From assembly GCA_051861545.1 (NCBI GenBank), contig JBIMKP010000020.1:13486-77485 (forward strand): a stretch of DNA of 64,000 bases. The letters are read 5' to 3'. Below the pieces are notes generated by a model that was not told where the DNA came from, did no database searches, and saw only the letters and a program-made list of their open reading frames with translations. Shown here in pieces: positions 43,348 through 50,720 of this stretch. This DNA is from CAISCU01 sp051861545. Its GTDB lineage: Bacteria > Bacteroidota > Bacteroidia > UKL13-3. Numbering within the stretch: position 1 is the stretch's first letter; the number at the start of each line of letters is the position of its first letter. A program made the position numbers and the translations under genes.

Positions 43348-44589
43348 CTAAACAGAAGCAATGAAACAACAAATCTCTACAGCTTTTTCCATATCCTGAA
43401 CACTTACGTATTCTTGTTTGCTGTGGATGCCCATTTCGCCTGTGAAAATATTTGGGCAAGGTAATCCCATAAAAGATAGTCTTGAACCATCTGTTCCTCC
43501 TCTGATATTCATTATCTGTGGTTCGATGCCGGCTGATTGATATGCTTTAGCAGCTCTTTCCATCACATGAGGAACTGTATCCAACATTTCCTTCATATTT
43601 CTGTATTGTTCAGTTACTTTGATAGAATAAGTTGAACCAGCAAATTTTTCACAAGCTGCTTTTGCAAAAGCTTCTAATCTATCTTCGTATTCTTTAAGTT
43701 TAGCTGTTTCGAAATCTCTTACAATAAATTGAATTTTACTTTCCTCGGCCCCACCTTCCATATGAACAGGATGCACAAATCCTTCATAACCAGATGTACT
43801 TTCAGGTGTCCATGAATCTGTAGGAAGGCTATTTAAAAAATGTGCAGCAACTTTTTGTGCATTCACCATTTTGCCTTTTGCATAACCTGGATGTGCACTG
43901 ATACCGTAAAAAGTAACTAAAGCGCCATCGGCAGAAAAACTTTCTCCTTCTAAACTGCCTCTTTCGCCACCATCTAAGGTATAACCAAAATCAGCACCCA
44001 ATTTTTGCATGTCGACTTTGTTTACACCTCTTCCAATTTCTTCATCAGGAGTAAACAAAACCCTAATTTTTCCATGTGGAATTTCAGGATGTTGAGCTAA
44101 GTAATCAACTGCATCCATAATTACTGCAACACCAGCTTTGTCATCAGCACCCAATAAAGTTAATCCAGAAGCAGTGATGATATCATCTCCAATTCTTTCT
44201 TGAAGATAAGTGTGGTGATTTTTTGAAACAACAATCGAAGTATCATCAGGTAAAACAATATCAGAACCATCCCAATTTTTATGTAGGATTGGTTTTACAT
44301 TAGTACCACTACAATCAGGTGAAGTATCAACATGGGCGCAAAAGCAAATCACAGGATGATTGCCTTCTGCAGTAGCGGGTAATGTAGCGTAAACATAACC
44401 CCACTCATCTAATTCTGCATCAACTAATCCAATACTTTTTAGTTCATCAACCAAAATTCTACTCAAATCTTTTTGTTTCATTGATGAAGGTTGCGTATCA
44501 GAATTCGGGTCGGCACAAGTATCAACCTGAACATATCTCATCAATCGTTCTGCAACTTTTGAACGATAAGTTTCTTTAAATTGCTTCAT
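43348..44589 (-). CDS. pepT: Peptidase T (tripeptide aminopeptidase)
   Basis: A 413-aa M20-family zinc metallopeptidase that releases the N-terminal residue from tripeptides in the cytosol. The two-metal ligands and catalytic residues are visible: CFCAHVDTSPD (His, Asp), LLGADDKAG (Asp), TPDEEIGRG (catalytic Glu-Glu), TLDGGERG (Asp) and MGIHSKQEYV (His). The dimerisation lid domain is at ~residues 205-315. I prefer the ATG at 44589, which begins one base after the YbjQ-like gene's stop, over the TTG at 44601 that would overlap it. The last codons lie in a repeat block shared with the downstream gap. Confidence 0.95.
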   Translation of the reverse strand: MKQFKETYRSKVAERLMRYVQVDTCADPNSDTQPSSMKQKDLSRILVDELKSIGLVDAELDEWGYVYATLPATAEGNHPVICFCAHVDTSPDCSGTNVKPILHKNWDGSDIVLPDDTSIVVSKNHHTYLQERIGDDIITASGLTLLGADDKAGVAVIMDAVDYLAQHPEIPHGKIRVLFTPDEEIGRGVNKVDMQKLGADFGYTLDGGERGSLEGESFSADGALVTFYGISAHPGYAKGKMVNAQKVAAHFLNSLPTDSWTPESTSGYEGFVHPVHMEGGAEESKIQFIVRDFETAKLKEYEDRLEAFAKAACEKFAGSTYSIKVTEQYRNMKEMLDTVPHVMERAAKAYQSAGIEPQIMNIRGGTDGSRLSFMGLPCPNIFTGEMGIHSKQEYVSVQDMEKAVEICCFIASV

Positions 44590-44590
44590 A

Positions 44591-44914
44591 TTAGTCTTCA
44601 ATTTTTACAGCAGTACCGCTAGCTGTAACCATTAACATACTTCCTCTTTGTCCTAATGTTTCATAGTCTAAATCAATGCCAATAACAGCATTAGCTCCCA
44701 TGATTTGAGCATTTTGGGTTAATTCTCTTAAAGCATCAACTTTTGCTTCTTTTAAAACATTTTCATAAGAATTAGAGCGACCTCCAAAGAAATCTCTGAA
44801 ACTTGCAAAAATGTCTTTTACAAAATTGGCTCCGATAATAACTTCACTGGTTACAATTCCTTTGTACTCTGTGACTCTTTTTCCTTCTACTGTTGGTGTG
44901 GTTGTTAATAACAT
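44591..44914 (-). CDS. YbjQ/UPF0145-family heavy-metal-binding-domain-like protein
   Basis: A 107-aa cytosolic protein with the family pattern: EYKGIVTSEVIIGANFVKDI, SYENVLKEAKVDALREL, and MGANAVIGIDLDYETLG followed by MLMVTASGTAVKI. Members form ring-shaped pentamers; the biochemical role is not established. The start is ATG at 44914 (MLLTTTPTVEG, the usual N-terminus); the frame extends 15 residues further without similarity. It directly precedes pepT with a single base between stop and start, implying an operon. Confidence 0.9.
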   Translation of the reverse strand: MLLTTTPTVEGKRVTEYKGIVTSEVIIGANFVKDIFASFRDFFGGRSNSYENVLKEAKVDALRELTQNAQIMGANAVIGIDLDYETLGQRGSMLMVTASGTAVKIED

Positions 44915-45020
44915 GGTTTTGAATTTTTTCGAAGATATATTTTTCAAACCGACTCTCAAAAACTATCAATAAAATGAAACCGGAACGGCTTTTATTCCAA
45001 ATAAATGGTTATTTTTTCCC

Positions 45021-45039
45021 AATTGAAATTCTTTCAATT
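45021..45039. promoter_or_regulatory. Inverted repeat upstream of Crp/Fnr-family gene
   Basis: aattgaaa (45021-45028), ttc, tttcaatt (45032-45039) is a perfect 8-bp inverted repeat 32 bp before the regulator's start codon. Crp/Fnr proteins bind such dyads, so autoregulation is possible. Confidence 0.35.
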
Positions 45040-45071
45040 CAAAATTCATTTATTCGAAACAAGTATTATGC

Positions 45072-45653
45072 ATGACTACAAATTATCGAATCATATTAAA
45101 TTCTATAAAAAAACATGTTCTTTTAAATGAAGAAGAGGAGGCTTGTTTTTGCTCATTTTTTAGTCAGAGAAAAGTGAAAAACAAGGAAACATTATTAAAA
45201 GAAGGTGAGATTGCAGACGCCACATTTTTTGTAAATGAAGGTTGTTTGCGTTCATATAATATTGATGAAAACGGATTTGAACATATCCTACAATTTGCTC
45301 CATCAGGCTGGTGGATAGCTGATTTATACAGCGTTATCAGTAAAAGACCTGGTACATTAAATATTGATGCTTTAGAAAATTCAATCGTATTGGTGATGCT
45401 TCGAAGTGACCAAGAACGCTTATTTATTGAATTGCCTAAAATTGAAAGATATTTTAGAATTATTACAGAAAATTCATTGGTTAGTCATAGGCAAAGGTTA
45501 ATAGATAATATGAGTTTGAGTGCACCTGAGCGATATGAAGTATTTTGTAAACGTTATCCGGAATTGATACATACTTTACCTCAAAAACAAATTGCAGCCT
45601 ATATTGGAGTTACGCCTGAATTTTTTAGTAAAATGAAATCAAAAATGAAATAA
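45072..45653 (+). CDS. Crp/Fnr-family transcriptional regulator
   Basis: A 193-aa regulator with an N-terminal cyclic-nucleotide-binding-type beta-roll (~residues 20-120; KNKETLLKEGEIADATFFVNEGCLR, given here in parts: LLKEGEIADATFFVNEG) and a C-terminal helix-turn-helix (~150-190; LPQKQIAAYIGVTPEFFSKMK). The phosphate-binding Arg-Ser pair of true CRP is not evident and there is no FNR cysteine set, so the ligand is unknown. This short type is common in Bacteroidota. It may control the pirin gene 65 bp downstream, since pirin and YceI genes often lie by such regulators. Confidence 0.88.
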   Translation: MTTNYRIILNSIKKHVLLNEEEEACFCSFFSQRKVKNKETLLKEGEIADATFFVNEGCLRSYNIDENGFEHILQFAPSGWWIADLYSVISKRPGTLNIDALENSIVLVMLRSDQERLFIELPKIERYFRIITENSLVSHRQRLIDNMSLSAPERYEVFCKRYPELIHTLPQKQIAAYIGVTPEFFSKMKSKMK

Positions 45654-45718
45654 GTGCTGAATTTCTTAATCTAGGTTATTTTTTTTGAGTAGTCACCTGA
45701 CTGAACTTTGTACCGTAA

Positions 45719-46600
45719 TTGAAAGTTATGGATAGAAAAGATTTTATCAGGAAAGGACTATTGGGAACAAGTTTGTTTGTTAGCAGTTCATCTAAATCTG
45801 ATTTATTTAGCAACAATATCGATGAATTAAAGCCATTAGATATTGTTGGATTCAATCATTTACCAAATACAAAATCAAATATTATGGAAAATTCTGTTTT
45901 TCATCCTGCAAACAGCAGAGGAGATGCCAATCATGGTTGGTTGCAATCTAAACACACATTTAGTTTTGCAAATTACTATAATCCAGACCGCATGCATTTT
46001 GGTGTATTAAGGGTTTTGAACGATGATACTGTTGCGTCTGGAATGGGTTTTGGAACTCATCCACATGATAATATGGAAATCATTTCGATTCCTTTGGAAG
46101 GCGATTTAGAACACAAAGATAGTATGGGCAATACCCAAGTTATTAAAAATGGTGATATACAAGTGATGAGTGCCGGAACAGGTATTTATCATTCAGAATA
46201 CAATCGTAATAAAAATAACCTTGTGAAGTTTTTGCAGATTTGGGTTTTTCCAAATAAGAGAGATGTAACTCCTAGGTATGATCAAATTAAATTAAATGCA
46301 GAAGACAGACAAAACCGTTTTCAACAAATACTTTCTCCAAGTGCGGATGATGAAGGAGTTTGGATTCATCAAGATGCATGGTTTCATTTAGGTAAATTCG
46401 AAAACAATAAATCAACCACATATTCATTTAAAAAAGAAAGTAATGGTGTTTATGTATTTGTTTTATCTGGAAAACTTGAAGTAAATGGACAAATATTAAA
46501 CAATAGAGATGGCTTTGGTGTTTGGAATGCTAAATCAATTGACTTTAAGTTTAATGCAGATTCTGAAGTATTGTTGATGGAAGTTCCAATGAATGTTTAA
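45719..46600 (+). CDS. Pirin-family protein with an export-like N-terminal leader
   Basis: A 293-aa bicupin. The pirin core begins near residue 59 (FHPANSRGDANHGWLQSKHT) and keeps the metal ligands His114, His116, His158 and Glu160 (GTHPHDNME, YHSEYN), so quercetinase-like or redox-sensing metal chemistry is possible. Before it is a 55-residue extension beginning MDRKDFIRKGLLGTSLFVSS, which looks like a Tat-type leader with RK in place of RR, as seen on many exported Bacteroidota proteins. Most pirins are cytosolic and start at the core. The ATG at 45728 (fourth residue) is an alternative start. Whether the leader is functional is uncertain. Confidence 0.85.
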   Translation: MKVMDRKDFIRKGLLGTSLFVSSSSKSDLFSNNIDELKPLDIVGFNHLPNTKSNIMENSVFHPANSRGDANHGWLQSKHTFSFANYYNPDRMHFGVLRVLNDDTVASGMGFGTHPHDNMEIISIPLEGDLEHKDSMGNTQVIKNGDIQVMSAGTGIYHSEYNRNKNNLVKFLQIWVFPNKRDVTPRYDQIKLNAEDRQNRFQQILSPSADDEGVWIHQDAWFHLGKFENNKSTTYSFKKESNGVYVFVLSGKLEVNGQILNNRDGFGVWNAKSIDFKFNADSEVLLMEVPMNV

Positions 46601-46623
46601 TCACTTTTTAAAAATAAAAATAT

Positions 46624-47157
46624 ATGAGTTCAATTAAATGGGTTGCAGACCCAACACACAGCGAAATTAGTTTCAAAGTAAAACACATGATGATGACAAA
46701 TGTAACAGGTACATTTGGACAATTTGCAGTTGAAGCAGAAACTGAAGAGGAAGATTTTAGTTTAGCAAAGGTTTCATTTGCTGCACAAATTGCAAGTATC
46801 AATACAGGTAATGAGCAAAGAGATGGTCATTTAAAATCAGCTGATTTTTTTGATGCTGAAAAAAATCCTGAATTAAAATTTGTTTCTACATCTATGACTA
46901 AAAAAGATGGTGAGAACTATGTTTTAAATGGTGATTTAACAATTGGCGAAGTAACCAATTCGGTTAGTTTAGATGTTGAATTTGGAGGTATTAACAAAGA
47001 TCCTTGGGGAAATCAAAAAGCCGGATTTAGCATCAATGGTAAAATTAACCGTAAAGAGTTTGGTTTAATTTGGAATGCCGCTTTGGAAACAGGTGGTGTT
47101 TTGGTAAGTGAAGATGTAAAATTAGCAGCAGAAATTCAGTTAGTTAAAGTAGCTTAA
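46624..47157 (+). CDS. YceI-family lipocalin-like protein
   Basis: A 177-aa YceI-fold beta-barrel that binds long amphiphilic lipids such as isoprenoid quinones in characterised members. The family pattern is clear: WVADPTHSEISFKVKHMMM, VTGTFGQF, SINTGNEQRDGHLKSADFFD and the PELKFVSTSM strand, ending with WNAALETGGVLVSEDVKL. There is no signal peptide, unlike E. coli YceI, so it should be cytosolic. It follows the pirin gene by 23 bp and is followed by a strong terminator, so the pair likely ends one transcript. Confidence 0.93.
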   Translation: MSSIKWVADPTHSEISFKVKHMMMTNVTGTFGQFAVEAETEEEDFSLAKVSFAAQIASINTGNEQRDGHLKSADFFDAEKNPELKFVSTSMTKKDGENYVLNGDLTIGEVTNSVSLDVEFGGINKDPWGNQKAGFSINGKINRKEFGLIWNAALETGGVLVSEDVKLAAEIQLVKVA

Positions 47158-47164
47158 AAAGTAT

Positions 47165-47192
47165 AATCCCGGCCATTGGCCGGGATTTTTTT
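47165..47192 (+). terminator. Intrinsic terminator after YceI gene
   Basis: aatcccggcc (47165-47174), loop att, ggccgggatt (47178-47187) and a T run to 47192. Perfect 10-bp GC-rich stem. Its T tail ends directly at the ATG of the next gene (47193). Confidence 0.93.
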
Positions 47193-47489
47193 ATGAAACA
47201 AATATTAGTTATTGGAAGGCATGAACAAATCATGCAAACGGTTTTGAAGTTAATCAATGAGATGCTTGATTACCACGCCATAGGTTGTTTAACAGATAAA
47301 GAAGCACTGGATTTATTGAAGGTAAATTCAATAGATTTATTACTTATTGGTGGTGGTGTAGAAGCACAAAGTGAATTAAAACTTAGAAATTTTGTGGAAG
47401 AGAATTGTCCTTCTACAAAAGTAATCCAACATTTTGGTGGTGGCAGCGGACTTCTATTCAATGAGTTAAGAGAGGCATTCGAAGTATAA
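47193..47489 (+). CDS. Degenerate receiver-domain-like small protein
   Basis: A 98-aa protein of unknown function that has the alternating strand/helix pattern of a CheY-type receiver (KQILVIGRHEQIMQTVLKLI, then YHAIGCLTDKEALDLL, IDLLLIGGG, and TKVIQHFGG) but lacks the acidic pair after strand 1 (Gly-Arg-His instead of Asp-Asp/Glu) and the phosphoacceptor Asp at the end of strand 3 (Gly53-Gly55 region). It cannot be phosphorylated in the usual way. It is also truncated after strand 4. The ATG sits at the very end of the YceI terminator, so it depends on read-through or on very little leader. Convergent with the next gene, with no gap between stops. Confidence 0.7.
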   Translation: MKQILVIGRHEQIMQTVLKLINEMLDYHAIGCLTDKEALDLLKVNSIDLLLIGGGVEAQSELKLRNFVEENCPSTKVIQHFGGGSGLLFNELREAFEV

Positions 47490-48143
47490 TTACCTTACAA
47501 TTTTAAAAGCCAAATGTCCTGTACCCGTTGCTTTCCAAAGTCGTAACCAGATTGGTAGTAACATTTCCATTCCTCTAGAAGCGCTGATATCACCTAAATC
47601 AATGATATCATTCCAACCAAATTCTTGTAATAATTTTGATACAGTTATTTTAGATTCAGAATCATTTCCGCACATAAACATACTACCATTCTCACCGGGT
47701 AAACTTGCATTTACCATCACTTCACAATTCACCATATTTAATGTTTTAACAACAAAAGTATCTGGACATAATTGCTGTATTGCTTCTCCCATCGACCAAG
47801 AATTGGCATATTGAGGAATTAATGTTGGTGGCATTCCTTTAGAAAAATCAAGTGGATTACTCAAATCAATTAAAATTTTTGACTTCAGGTTTTCAATACC
47901 TGTTAAGCGAATTGCTTCTTCTGCAGATTCTCCTTTTGTGCAATTAAATATGATATCTGATTGAATTGAAACTTCTTCAAAAGTCCCGATTTGAGCATTT
48001 GGACCAGCTGAAATAAGCCAGTCTAATGCCTTTTCATTGTTTGAAGTACGACTTCCCATTTTTACTTCATAACCTAATTGAAGTAATCGATTGGCAATAG
48101 TTTTTCCAACTATACCCGTTCCTAAAATTCCTATTTTTTTCAT
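47490..48143 (-). CDS. NADP-dependent oxidoreductase, F420-reductase-like
   Basis: A 217-aa Rossmann-fold protein of the F420-dependent NADP reductase-like family. The dinucleotide-binding loop is GILGTGIVGKTIANRL (residues 4-19), then VKMGSRTSNNEKA binds the NADP phosphate (Arg after strand 2), and IDLSNPLDFSKGMPP and VKTLNMVNCEVMV are typical of the family. Bacteroidota generally do not make F420, so the true substrate is unknown, maybe a quinone, flavin or ferric compound. The start is ATG 48143 (MKKIGILGTG); the frame is open for 50 residues upstream without similarity. It is divergent from an HxlR regulator that probably controls it. Confidence 0.87.
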   Translation of the reverse strand: MKKIGILGTGIVGKTIANRLLQLGYEVKMGSRTSNNEKALDWLISAGPNAQIGTFEEVSIQSDIIFNCTKGESAEEAIRLTGIENLKSKILIDLSNPLDFSKGMPPTLIPQYANSWSMGEAIQQLCPDTFVVKTLNMVNCEVMVNASLPGENGSMFMCGNDSESKITVSKLLQEFGWNDIIDLGDISASRGMEMLLPIWLRLWKATGTGHLAFKIVR

Positions 48144-48232
48144 AGTTACTATCATTTTTACAGTGCAATGTAGATTCTTGTTTTTATCTTCGCAATAGCT
48201 GTCAATTCTGACAGTATTGTAATTTTTTGAAA
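48144..48232. promoter_or_regulatory. Divergent promoter/operator region of oxidoreductase and HxlR regulator
   Basis: Holds a 6-bp inverted repeat ctgtca-attc-tgacag (48199-48214), a TACA-n6-TGTA dyad (48159-48172), and two copies of ACAGT followed by TGTA (48160 and 48211). A TATCTTCG box (48185-48192) is a near match to the TAnnTTTG -7 element on the plus strand. Good candidate site for the HxlR protein. Confidence 0.5.
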
Positions 48233-48625
48233 ATGATAATTCAGAATAAGGAAGTAGTAATTGATTTACATGGAGAAACTTTTCATTGTGCATTAGATGT
48301 AACCATGAGTTATATTGGTGGTAAATGGAAATCAGTTATTCTATGGTATTTAAGAAACAAAACCATGAGGTTTTCTGAATTGAAAAAGCAAATTCCTGAT
48401 ATAACTGAAAAAATGCTGAGTTTACAATTAAAAGCATTGGAAGAATCGGGATTGGTAAAACGTGAAGTTTTTATGGAAGTTCCATTAAAGGTAGAATATT
48501 CATTAACTGATTTTGGCAAAAGTTTAACTCCGGTTGTTGAAATGATAGCCAAATGGGGGAGGAATCTTGCAGAAAATGAGGGAGTTTTCAGAACCATTGA
48601 AAAGGAAATGAAAAAACAAAAATAA
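48233..48625 (+). CDS. HxlR-family winged-helix transcriptional regulator
   Basis: A 130-aa dimeric winged-helix protein. The pattern C-x-(L/V)-x-V-T-x3-IGGKWK (Cys19 in FHCALDVTMSYIGGKWK), LRNKTMRFSELKKQIPDITEKMLSLQL and the wing EVPLKVEYSLTDFGKSLTPV identify the family. Many relatives (YodB, HypR, QorR) sense electrophiles or disulfide stress through an N-terminal cysteine, and Cys19 is in the matching place. Start ATG 48233; a TTG at 48227 is in frame but adds only two residues. It is divergent from the F420-reductase-like gene, the usual arrangement for an HxlR regulator and its target. Confidence 0.92.
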   Translation: MIIQNKEVVIDLHGETFHCALDVTMSYIGGKWKSVILWYLRNKTMRFSELKKQIPDITEKMLSLQLKALEESGLVKREVFMEVPLKVEYSLTDFGKSLTPVVEMIAKWGRNLAENEGVFRTIEKEMKKQK

Positions 48626-48665
48626 CCTTTACAAATAATTGATAATAAAGCAGTATTTTTAAACT

Positions 48666-49409
48666 ATGGAAACGAATAAAAATAGAAGAAACTTTTTTAA
48701 ATCAGCTGCCGTTTTAGGAGCAGTAGCATTAAGTAATCCTCTTGAAATTTTTGCAGCTACAAATGAAAGTGCAAAATCTTTAGCTGAATTAAAACCTGTT
48801 AATGGTAAATATGAATTGCCGCCTTTAGGATACGCATACAATGCCTTAGAGCCTCATTTTGATGCTAAAACAATGGAAATTCACCATACTAAACATCACC
48901 AAGCTTATATCAACAAATTAAACGAAGCATTGGATAAAGAAGTTCAATTGAAAAATGTTCCTTTAGAATACATGTTAAGGAATTTGAATAGTATGCCTGA
49001 TACCGTAAAAAATGTAATTAGAAATCATGGTGGTGGTCATTGGAATCATACTTTCTTTTGGAGCATTTTAAAAACAGGAACCAAACCATCAGCACAAATG
49101 AATAATTTGATTCAGAATAGTTTTGGCAATATGGAAAATTTCAAAAAGGAATTTGAAAAAGCTGGATTGGGATTATTTGGTTCAGGATGGGTTTGGGTAG
49201 TAAACCAAATGGGTACTTTGAAAATTGTTACAACATCAAACCAAGACAATACAATTATGGAAAATGCGGAAGTAAAAGCTAAACCAATTTTGGGATGTGA
49301 TGTATGGGAACATGCTTATTATTTGAAGTACCAAAACAAACGTGCTGACTACTTAGCTGCATTCTGGAATGTGTTAAATTGGGATCAGGTTGAAGCAAAT
49401 TTACGCTAA
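48666..49409 (+). CDS. sodA: Superoxide dismutase (Mn-type) with twin-arginine signal
   Basis: A 247-aa Fe/Mn-family superoxide dismutase. Metal ligands: His in EIHHTKHHQAYI, His in GGHWNHTFFW, Asp and His in DVWEHAYYLKY. The GGHxNH and NQD motifs favour manganese. The N-terminus has a Tat signal: Arg7-Arg8 in NRRNFFKSAAVLGAVALSN followed by a moderately hydrophobic stretch and a cut near ALSNPLEIFAA, so the folded, metal-loaded enzyme should be exported to the periplasm. It is 40 bp after the HxlR gene. TatC is not in the window. Confidence 0.95.
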   Translation: METNKNRRNFFKSAAVLGAVALSNPLEIFAATNESAKSLAELKPVNGKYELPPLGYAYNALEPHFDAKTMEIHHTKHHQAYINKLNEALDKEVQLKNVPLEYMLRNLNSMPDTVKNVIRNHGGGHWNHTFFWSILKTGTKPSAQMNNLIQNSFGNMENFKKEFEKAGLGLFGSGWVWVVNQMGTLKIVTTSNQDNTIMENAEVKAKPILGCDVWEHAYYLKYQNKRADYLAAFWNVLNWDQVEANLR

Positions 49410-49451
49410 TAGCTTGATTGCTAACTTAGAAAGAAAAAAATAGAAAATGTA

Positions 49452-49483
49452 TTTGGCAAAATCTATTCTCTTTTCTACATTTG
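49452..49483 (+). promoter_or_regulatory. Promoter of tRNA-His
   Basis: TTTG at 49452-49455, 20-bp spacer, TACATTTG at 49476-49483: full match to the Bacteroidota TTTG / TAnnTTTG promoter, placed ~20 bp before the tRNA. Confidence 0.8.
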
Positions 49484-49503
49484 CAGTCCTCAAAAGGGAA
49501 TAC

Positions 49504-49578
49504 GGTGGTTTTAGCTCAGTTGGTTAGAGCGCCTGATTGTGGTTCAGGAGGTCGTGGGTTCGAGCCCCATATTCCACC
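49504..49578 (+). tRNA. tRNA-His (GTG)
   Basis: Standard cloverleaf: D arm GCTC...GAGC, anticodon stem CCTGA/TCAGG with loop TTGTGGT giving anticodon GTG, T arm GTGGG TTCGAGC CCCAT. An encoded G-1 (49504) and C73 fit a histidine tRNA; CCA is not encoded in full. The acceptor stem pairs at 1-4 and 7 but has two adjacent T-T mismatches (5-68 and 6-67), which is unusual. Confidence 0.93.
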
Positions 49579-49580
49579 CA

Positions 49581-49611
49581 AAGGGAACGATTTTAATCGT
49601 TCCCTTTTTTT
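49581..49611 (+). terminator. Intrinsic terminator of tRNA-His
   Basis: aagggaacgatt (49581-49592), loop tt, aatcgttccctt (49595-49606), then a T run to 49611. Perfect 12-bp stem starting three bases after the tRNA. Confidence 0.92.
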
Positions 49612-49754
49612 GTGCCCCAAATTTAGGTAAACCTTAAAATAAGTTGATTTGGAGATTTTTAGGAATTTACCTCTCCAAAAAACTGTTTAATAATCAATTG
49701 ATTAATCTATTTGCCATTTCAATTTAAAGTCAAAATTGATTCACTGATAAACCT

Positions 49755-50696
49755 TTGGTAGTTTTCAGAAAAAAAGCTGTGGAAAAGGATAAAAATATTA
49801 TTTCAATAGAAAATCTAATTTATTCTATCAGGTCGAAACAGGTAATGATTGACAAAGATTTGGCCATGATTTATGGCATTGAAACCAAAGTTTTAAATCA
49901 AGCTGTGAAACGAAATTTCATGCGTTTTCCCGAAACCTTCAGATTTCAATTAACAGATGATGAATATTGGAGATGTTCAAGGTCACATTTTGTGACCTTG
50001 AACATCTCGGAATCAGCAACTAAATTCAAACGAGGTGAAAACTTAAAATACAAACCTTATGCCTTTACTGAGCAAGGAGTTGCAATGTTATCTGCTGTTT
50101 TAAAAAGTGAAACAGCAATACAACTTAGTATTCAAATTATGGATGCATTTGTAAAGATGAGAAAAATAATTCAGGACCAATCAGGCTTATATCAAAGGCT
50201 CAATATGGTTGAAACAAAACAAATAGAGGCAGATATAAAGTTTGAAAAAATATTCAATGCATTGGAAGATAAGAATCAAATTCCTGCAAAAGGATTGTTT
50301 TTTGATGGCCAAATTTTTGATGCTTATGTTTTGGTTTCTAAAATAATTCAATCTGCCAAATCATCTATAATTCTGATAGATAATTACCTGGATGAGTCGA
50401 TTTTGATTATGTTGAATAATAGAAATAAAGCTGTAAAAGTAGAATTGTTTTCATCAAATATCAGTAATGAATTTTTGTTGGCATTGAAAAAATATGAGGC
50501 ACAAAATCCGACTATTAATGTCACTAAACTCTCTAAATCTCATGATAGGTTTTTAATAATAGATGAAAAGGAATTGTATCATTTTGGTGCATCACTTAAA
50601 GATTTAGGAAAGAAATGGTTTGCTTTTTCACGATTGGATGATTTAGTAGAAGAAGTTTTGTATAAACTAAAAATGCAAAAAAATGCTGATGCTTAA
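49755..50696 (+). CDS. ORF6N-domain DNA-binding protein with PLD-like C-terminal domain
   Basis: A 313-aa protein. The ORF6N (KilA-N-related) domain spans ~residues 17-120: VMIDKDLAMIYGIETKVLNQ, RNFMRFPETFRFQLTDDE and YAFTEQGVAMLSAVL. A helical linker follows, then a phospholipase-D-like domain (~185-305: LFFDGQIFDAYVLVSKII, IILIDNYLDESIL, and the single H-x-K-like HDRFLIIDEK motif, with Arg in place of Lys). The fusion is frequent in Bacteroidota, where it occurs in several copies per genome; the function is not settled, and viral or defence origins are suspected. Start is TTG 49755 or GTG 49779; no ATG fits. A perfect 17-bp inverted repeat (49971-50007) lies within the coding sequence. Confidence 0.85.
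   Translation: MVVFRKKAVEKDKNIISIENLIYSIRSKQVMIDKDLAMIYGIETKVLNQAVKRNFMRFPETFRFQLTDDEYWRCSRSHFVTLNISESATKFKRGENLKYKPYAFTEQGVAMLSAVLKSETAIQLSIQIMDAFVKMRKIIQDQSGLYQRLNMVETKQIEADIKFEKIFNALEDKNQIPAKGLFFDGQIFDAYVLVSKIIQSAKSSIILIDNYLDESILIMLNNRNKAVKVELFSSNISNEFLLALKKYEAQNPTINVTKLSKSHDRFLIIDEKELYHFGASLKDLGKKWFAFSRLDDLVEEVLYKLKMQKNADA
49971..50007. repeat. Perfect 17-bp inverted repeat inside the ORF6N coding sequence
   Basis: Arms agatgttcaaggtcaca (49971-49987) and its exact complement (49991-50007) with a 3-base loop. It encodes the R-C-S-R-S-H-F-V-T-L-N-I-S stretch between the conserved FRFQLTDDE and YAFTEQGVAML blocks, where this family is variable. Confidence 0.9.
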
Positions 50697-50720
50697 CAAT
50701 GAATTTGTATATCAACGAAT

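Noticed and set aside
48144..48293. Extended N-terminus of the F420-reductase-like protein
   Set aside because: The 50 extra residues run through the divergent regulatory region and the Rossmann fold begins normally at the ATG at 48143.
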